Below, in pieces: positions 58,456-64,000 of a stretch of DNA of 64,000 bases. Origin of the DNA: Castor canadensis (taxonomy: Eukaryota > Chordata > Mammalia > Rodentia > Castoridae); NCBI RefSeq assembly GCF_047511655.1, contig NC_133392.1, positions 97,209,042 to 97,273,041 on the forward strand, in the 5' to 3' direction. Under the pieces are notes generated by a model. It ran no database searches, was not told the origin of the DNA, and saw only the letters and a list, made by a program, of their open reading frames with translations. Numbering within the stretch: position 1 is the first letter of the stretch; every line of letters starts with the position of its first letter. The translations under genes and the position numbers were made by a program.

Positions 58456-58863
58456 CCCCTGTGTGTTGATCACTTTTCATCACGGTGACAATATGCCTGA
58501 GAAAATGCCTAAAGGGAAAAAGTTTCAAAGGTTTCAAAGGTTTTGGTCCATCATGGCATAAGGACATGGCAAAGGAAAGTTGCTCACCTCACGACAGCCA
58601 GGAAGCACAGAGCAAGCAAGGGAGTAGAGACAAGATATATCACCTGAAGGACATTCCCCCTGTGACCCACTTCCCCCAACTAGGTCCCACTCCTGGTAGT
58701 CCATTCTGATATTCTTTAGTGGATTAATCCATTGATGAAATTATAATTCCCTCAGTTCAATAATTTAAAAAAGAGATGATTTTAATCCTAATGATCTAGT
58801 CACCTCTCAGTTGTGCCACCAGCTGGGGACCAAGTCTTTAACACTTGATATCTAAACCATAAC
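58456..58863 (-). mobile_element. MaLR-type solo LTR, antisense, near full length
   Basis: About 405 bp. On the minus strand it starts TGTTATGGTTTAGATATC (complement of 58846-58863) and ends near CAACACA (58456-58464), the TG..CA ends expected of an LTR. Blocks 'gtttcaaaggttttggtcc', 'gctcacctcacgacagccagg', 'gacaagatatatcacc' and 'ttagtggattaatcc' match the family at 36567, 37085 and 51300. Confidence 0.78.
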
Positions 58864-59177
58864 ACCCTGTAAAGTGAAGTAAACAAAACTTTGGGCTACT
58901 CCAATGTGGGATAAAGAAGGAAGACACAGGGAAACAGAAGCAATCTGAGCCCCAGAGCTGCTGAAGGGACCTGAGGAGACACCAGTGGCTGTGGTAGCCA
59001 CAGAAATTGAGCATAATGATGTTTAATCATCTGTTTTAAGCTATTTACTTCTCTTTATGCTTACATGTAACAACCCCAAATGCATTCCTCATTACCCCAA
59101 ACATTCAGGAGTTGTATTTGCAACATATGATTATCTGTGCTCGTGATGGTTTAGAACATTTTATTTGTTTGGGTTTT

Positions 59178-59237
59178 CTTACCAGTACCAGTACTTGATA
59201 GGCAGGTGCTCCACCACTTGAGCCACTCCACCAATCC

Positions 59238-59293
<56 letters not shown>

Positions 59294-59425
59294 GTATTGG
59301 GTATTTTCAACATAGGATTTCATGAGCTATTTGCCTGGGCTGGGTTTGAACTGCTATCCTTCTGAGCTCTACCTCCTGAGTAGCTAGTTTTATAGGTATA
59401 AACCACCAGCACCCAGTTGGTTTAG
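59178..59425 (-). mobile_element. Composite SINE, antisense, with (GT)n in the linker
   Basis: Antisense ID-like part ('ggcaggtgctccaccacttg', 'agccactccaccaatcc'), then (GT)n at 59240-59296, then B1-like part ('gatttcatgagctatttgcc', 'gggctgggtttgaactgc', 'ctcctgagtagctag'). The dinucleotide run replaces the A-rich linker between the two units. Confidence 0.85.
59240..59296. repeat. (GT)n microsatellite inside a SINE
   Basis: About 57 bp of GT with a single TTTG interruption, placed precisely between the ID-like and B1-like units of an antisense composite SINE. Confidence 0.95.
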
Positions 59426-60250
59426 AATATTTTAAAAGAGGAGCAAAGGGAAAGAAGGTTTCTTTATAACCTCCACTAGGAAAAACATAAACTCTCCCAT
59501 TCTCACCACCAAAAAAAGGAAAATTACTCAAATAAAAAGACTGGCAATCACATGCTCACATTAAGTGGATTGGGAAATCAAGATGTTTCAAGAAGATGTT
59601 TTTTTAAAAGGCCACTTTAGAAAGGTAGAGGATTTGGGGCCAATACTTGGGTCACATGTGCAAGCTCAAGTTAAGGTAATTAAAGCACTAATTAGATAGG
59701 TGACCTTACACATAGGTTAGGTCCTACAACAGGATTCCTGTAGAGCTGGAGTCCAGCCCCAGTCTTCTAACTCCATTCCATCACAACTGTCCTGCCAATA
59801 ACTTTCCCCAAGCCCAGCTGTGCTGATGGTGTATTGAGCCAGATGTTCCCAAAGGCTCCAGTCACTTCCTGAGAGAAATTAGTCATGTAAGAAGTCAGGC
59901 TAGCAATTATTGCAAACAACTCTAAGACTCTGAAGAGCAGTATGCCTCCCAGAAGGACATTCTCTAAGATAAATAAATCTTTGGAGTATAAATCTACCAG
60001 TTAGCAGATGCATGAACACGTTCGATTCATTGATCCAGAAGTGATAGATGAGAAGTTAAACCAACTAAAAGGGAGTGCTCAAAGGAAGTCCTGCAAGGTC
60101 AGAGCTGCACAGGACTTTTCAGCCTGACCTGACCAAAATTAGCCCCTAAGAAGAATTAATAAAATTCTATATAGTTTATAGAATAACCCATTACTAATAT
60201 CTTAGCTAAAAGAATGAAACTGATCAAGTTTTAACTGACTTAATTTTAGA
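59426..60250. other. Anonymous sequence
   Basis: No gene or repeat recognised. Confidence 0.45.
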
Positions 60251-60254
60251 ATCA

Positions 60255-60405
60255 GAATAAGTTATTTAGCCTCTCTGATCCTATTACCAATAAAGTAAAA
60301 ACCACAATGGTGATTTTCTATAATGGTTTTCAGAATTGGAGGTCATATACAAAGTGGTAGAAATGACACTCAATACGTAGCACCCATTATTAGTAATTAA
60401 TAACT
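60255..60405 (+). mobile_element. MIR-like SINE, sense
   Basis: 'aagttatttagcctctctga', 'caataaagtaaaaaccacaa' and 'actcaatacgtagcacccat' follow the sense MIR core and 3' region order. Confidence 0.5.
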
Positions 60406-60934
60406 GCCCGAAGTAAGCAGAGCTGTCTCCTTGCTGAAGCAGTGGTAAAGTCCACCCACATACTTACGGAGCACCCAGGCATGCATTTGCCGGCAATGGT
60501 CAAGTTTCAACCTAAAGGTGCCATACACTCCCATGAGAAACTCTCTTTCCACACAAATACAGCAACCTAAGACTCTCAAAATAGTCAGGAAAACCATAGG
60601 GCTTCAGACTCCTACAATCAGCACACATGCCTCTGCATACTCTAATCTGTTTTTGTCCCCAAATGGACAATGTATAAATATCATAGTCTAAGCTATGACA
60701 GTGAAAACCGTCATAATCACCAGATTTGATAAACAGAGCCATAATTTACTTGCCCCAAACTTTTGCAACCTTTATATAAACAACTAACTCTGACAAGGTC
60801 AAAATTAAATGTAAGTCATTCTGGAAGTGTTCAGGTCAGAATGTCAAGGCAGTAGACTGCTCTCCGCAACTGAACCTGAGCCACAATCCTGGCTGGGAAA
60901 GACCACAAGAGGCAGTTTACACGGAAGACCACAT
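60406..60934. other. Anonymous sequence
   Basis: Minus-strand frames of 66 and 76 codons (60397-60742) have no recognisable features. Nothing else seen. Confidence 0.4.
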
Positions 60935-61150
60935 AGACCACAAGCCAGGAGGACCTGGGTTCTGGTATAATCTTCTGCCATCAGACATAAACATGTGCCA
61001 GTCAAATAATTTCTCCAAGCCCTACCATCCCTATCTGTAACTGGGGGATAACAACTGACCTGTTGGTTTTATGGGAATATCAAAACAATATACACAAATA
61101 TGCTTTATGAACTGTTATGTGCTGAGTGCAAGCTAGTACTATTACTGGTT
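60935..61150 (+). mobile_element. MIR-like SINE, sense
   Basis: 'ggacctgggttctggtataa', 'aataatttctccaagccc', 'atctgtaactgggggataac' and 'gctgagtgcaagctagtact' match the sense MIR series, better preserved than the copy at 60255. Confidence 0.65.
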
Positions 61151-61261
61151 TCTTGTGCTTCACATACAGCAAGACAAATACATTTGTAGTGTATGAATGC
61201 CACTAAGCTGATGACTAGATACCAGGGGTATTTTTCTTTTTTGTTTCATCTTTACTTCCAG

Positions 61262-61322
61262 AATGACCTTGATCCTGCTTTCTGTGAGTTCCTAAGCTAT
61301 TGGGACTCTCATAGGACACCAG
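61262..61322 (+). other. Candidate 61-nt internal exon
   Basis: Preceded by a strong pyrimidine tract and AG ('tttcatctttacttccag', AG at 61260-61261) and followed by CAG|gtgacc (donor GT at 61323). One frame is open through it (NDLDPAFCEFLSYWDSHRTP); the other two have stops. No homology recognised and no partner exons seen. A chance arrangement is plausible. Confidence 0.15.
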
Positions 61323-61717
61323 GTGACCCTGTATTTAGTAAGTTTTCACTGCATTCATGATCTCATTACAAATACAAGCTTTGCTGTAGGCAGGATAATC
61401 ATGGCCCCTGTGCTAGACCTTGCAACTTGTAACTGGTCTTTGGCTCTCCTTCTTTCAGTAATACCCTAAACTCCTCCAGTGCTATGGATCCTCATATCAT
61501 TCCCTGGTCAGCCAGAGACCCACAGCAGCAGAACATTCCAGCCTGACATCGAGAGGAAGAGCACCCAGTTTGGGCCTTTTTAGTTACCCCATCCTCCCTT
61601 CTCATATCAAATTGTAGTATTCCAAAGAGCATAATTTTTAATAAGGCCTTCCCTCTGCTAATGAAAGATAGTAATGTCTCCTCCAGGTAAGAGATTTTCA
61701 TTTGGATCTTTTCCTTT

Positions 61718-61868
61718 TCTTTTTTTGTTTTTCTTTTTTTGATATAGGATGTTACTATGTTGCCCAGGCTGTCCTTAAACTTCTGGGCTCAAGTGATTTT
61801 TCTTGTCTCCAGCATCCTAAACAGATGAGACTATAGGTATCTGGCACCAACCCTAGCTTCCTTTGGTT
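61718..61868 (-). mobile_element. B1-like 7SL SINE, antisense
   Basis: T-rich start, then 'atgttgcccaggctgtcctt', 'gggctcaagtgatttttc' and 'gagactataggtatctggca', the antisense order of a 7SL-derived monomer. Confidence 0.75.
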
Positions 61869-63669
61869 CTTCTTAGGTAATGCCTAAATGCTAAAGAAGA
61901 GACTACAGTGACACACATTTTGGGGGCAAAAAAGTACAAGAGGTATTTGAGGTATTCACGCATACAGCCCCCTATTTATTTGTCAAGCATCTACTCAGTG
62001 CCCATGGTGGAGTAGAAATTGGTTGGAAAGAGAGGGAATTACAAAGATTATGAATGTGGTGTGTATGGCACCCCCAGCCAAAATCAGTCTGGGCATAAAA
62101 ACCAGGGAAAAAGCTGCTCTCAGCCAAAGCACAACAGCTACAACCAGGTCAACCAACAGCCATTGCATCATGCTGCTACCCAGCAACAGAGTCCCAGCTG
62201 CAATAAAGCAGTTCAAGTTGCAATTAAGGATTAATTAGAAATAAAAAGAATTAAATAGGAAATGCAGAAGATATTCTTGTCCTCACAGGTCTCCTGAGCA
62301 CATGGAAACGACAAACAAGAAAACAGTTCATGATAATATAAGCCAATACAGGCCTATTATTCACCTAATCAAATGCTGCTAAGACAAGATAAATATCAGG
62401 AACTAAAAGAAATTTTGTCCTTTACCAAAACAAAGCCTGCAGCATGAAACATTAGTAGCCTATGTACTAGTAACAGGAACTAGCTTGTGCCCATCAAGAA
62501 CAAAATTCTAAGTATGTTCTCAAGTTGAAAACTAACAACCAAACCCTTAATCCTAAAACCAAATGGTGCATTTAGAACACAGCTCAGCTGAATTTTTTTT
62601 AACCATGGTACTACTAATTGCTCAGCAATAATTCTGTTCACAAAATCAGATTATTTCCAAAGAGCCTATTCTGTTAATCCTAAATTGTTCCCATTTTAGA
62701 CAAGACAAATAGAGAAACTCTGTCTTAATTAGACTGCTTTCTGCAGAGCTTTAATATTTACTAAGATGCTGCAAATACCCCCCAACAAGGCTGCCATTAC
62801 ACCATTGGCATTAGTAATGATGCAGCGAATGCCTACAGTAAAGGCAGACAGCACTGTGACCTGAACTTGGTGGGAATAAAAAAGATGGAGAGATAGGTGA
62901 GAAATTTGGAAGGCTATCTAGGCAGTCACATCAAAAAGCATTTTAATCATGGCTTGGAAACACAGATGAGGCAATTTTCACAGCTGGTTGGATTGTGGGT
63001 TGAAACACAAAACACTGGAAGAGAAACAACATTGGGAGGAGCATCACCAGCTCTGACTTGGAACTGTTGAAGTCTAAATTCCTCCAGTATCTTAAACTTC
63101 AACAAAAGTTTCAGGAAGTGGAAGGATGCCAGTGGTCAAAGCAAAGATGGCTTTAAAACCAATTATATTCACTTACTCGTCAACTAGTTGTTTAAAACTA
63201 TGATTTTGTGTGAAAAATAAAAGGATGAACAAAGCCAAATGAGTCCCTGCCTCTATTAGGCAAACATCCTACTAAGACAAACCAAACAACATAGTTACAG
63301 GTTATGTTATGCATTACAGAGAAAACAAGCAAGGAACTAAGGCAAAAAAAAAATACACCTGCACACACGCATGCATGCACTCATAAATGGGGCTAAAATG
63401 TAGAAACATTAATAATTAAACTGAGACACGAAAGACAGAAGTCAGGTAGCCATGCAAAGGGGTGAAGTGGGAGGGTGTTGAGAGAACAATGATGTCAGAC
63501 AAAGGGACCCATGAGTGTAAAAACGCTGAAGTATCAGAAAAATTCCTGTCATCAAGGACCTTCTAGAAAACAATGATGGCTAGAGTTTAAAGAGCAAGGG
63601 AAATGTAGACTGGCCCTAATCATAGAGCTTTGTAAAACATGTACAAAGTTTATCTTACTTAGTGACAAT
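61869..63669. other. Anonymous sequence
   Basis: No gene or repeat recognised over 1.8 kb apart from a short 'gcacacacgcatgcatgcac' run near 63361. Two overlapping 71-codon frames at 62019-62238 lack any coding signature. Confidence 0.4.
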
Positions 63670-63990
63670 TTGCCAGGGCTGTCATAACAAGGTACCAATG
63701 ACTAAGTGGCTTTAACAACAGAAATTTATTTTCTTATGGATAGAGCTGGTTTCCTCTCTTTGACTTGTAGGTGACCATCTTCTCCCTGTGTCTTTACATG
63801 GTCATTCCTCTGTACCTGTCTATGTCTTAATTTCTTCTTCTTATGAAGACACCAGTCATATTGGATTAAGATCTACTCTAATGACCTCATTTTAATTTAC
63901 TACCTCCTTAAAGGTCCTGTCCCTAAATATATTCTCAGATACCAGGATTTAGTATAAATTTGGGGAAAAAAATAATGCAGCCCATAGTGC
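63670..63990 (-). mobile_element. MLT1-like MaLR LTR, antisense
   Basis: 'agggctgtcataacaaggta', 'gtggctttaacaacagaaa', 'tttattttcttatgg', 'ccatcttctccctgtgtc', 'cttcttcttatgaagacacc', 'agtcatattggattaag' and 'ctaatgacctcattttaa' follow the antisense MLT1 LTR in order. It runs to within 10 bases of the window end. Confidence 0.8.
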
Positions 63991-64000
63991 TTAAGCAAAA

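Noticed and set aside
62019..62238. Paired 71-codon frames
   Set aside because: Two frames of one stretch are open together, as expected for a chance stop-poor region; no splice or start context.
1..64000. CRISPR arrays, rRNA, operons, bacterial ribosome binding sites, prophage or plasmid features
   Set aside because: Tandem repeats seen are microsatellites or L1 5'UTR monomers; the base composition, SINEs and L1s are mammalian.

Overview
This 64 kb window looks like gene-poor mammalian nuclear DNA, intergenic or intronic, dominated by retrotransposons. I found no complete host protein gene, rRNA, tRNA or CRISPR array, and no bacterial or plasmid features. Every long open frame is part of a LINE-1 (L1) element or lies antisense to one. 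The SINEs point to a rodent: 7SL/B1-like monomers, tRNA/ID-like monomers, and fused B1-like plus ID-like composites. The ID wording ('gagttcaa..cc..gta') and the L1 style fit a castorimorph (beaver-like) rodent best. That assignment is tentative and rests on pattern memory, not a search.

Layout. 1-6140: a near-complete + strand L1 (L1-a) cut by the window edge, with decayed ORF1 and ORF2. 6141-9505: an older + strand L1 split twice by younger L1 insertions; the second (6937-9360) is a 5'-inverted, twin-primed copy. 9505-10870: an old minus-strand L1 broken by SINEs, followed by more SINEs and a probable ERVL-type remnant (11760-12890). 14560-24566: minus-strand L1 pieces, including a long L1 (L1-c, 16329-22261), a short patch almost identical to L1-a (15979-16322), a 112-bp insertion with a target duplication, and two fragments that keep only L1 5' ends. 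24880-27300: old repeats and anonymous sequence. 27309-36518: a chimeric + strand L1 with two successive 5' ends (L1-e and L1-f), bracketed by one short target duplication. 36567-64000: mostly anonymous DNA with MaLR-type solo LTRs, MIR, ID/B1-like SINEs, truncated L1 3' ends and one hAT-Charlie-like remnant.

Function. Nothing here acts as a pathway. The L1s once encoded ORF1p (RNA-binding chaperone) and ORF2p (endonuclease plus reverse transcriptase), which would also have mobilised the SINEs. Every copy now carries stops, frameshifts or truncations. The most informative content is mechanistic: apparent template jumping between L1 RNAs, twin priming, and short internal L1 fragments inserted with target duplications but no poly(A). 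Two splice-flanked exon candidates (55786-55869 and 61262-61322) and a promoter-motif cluster (40311-40453) are the only hints of non-repeat function, all at low confidence.

Coordinates of repeat boundaries were read by eye and may be off by some bases.
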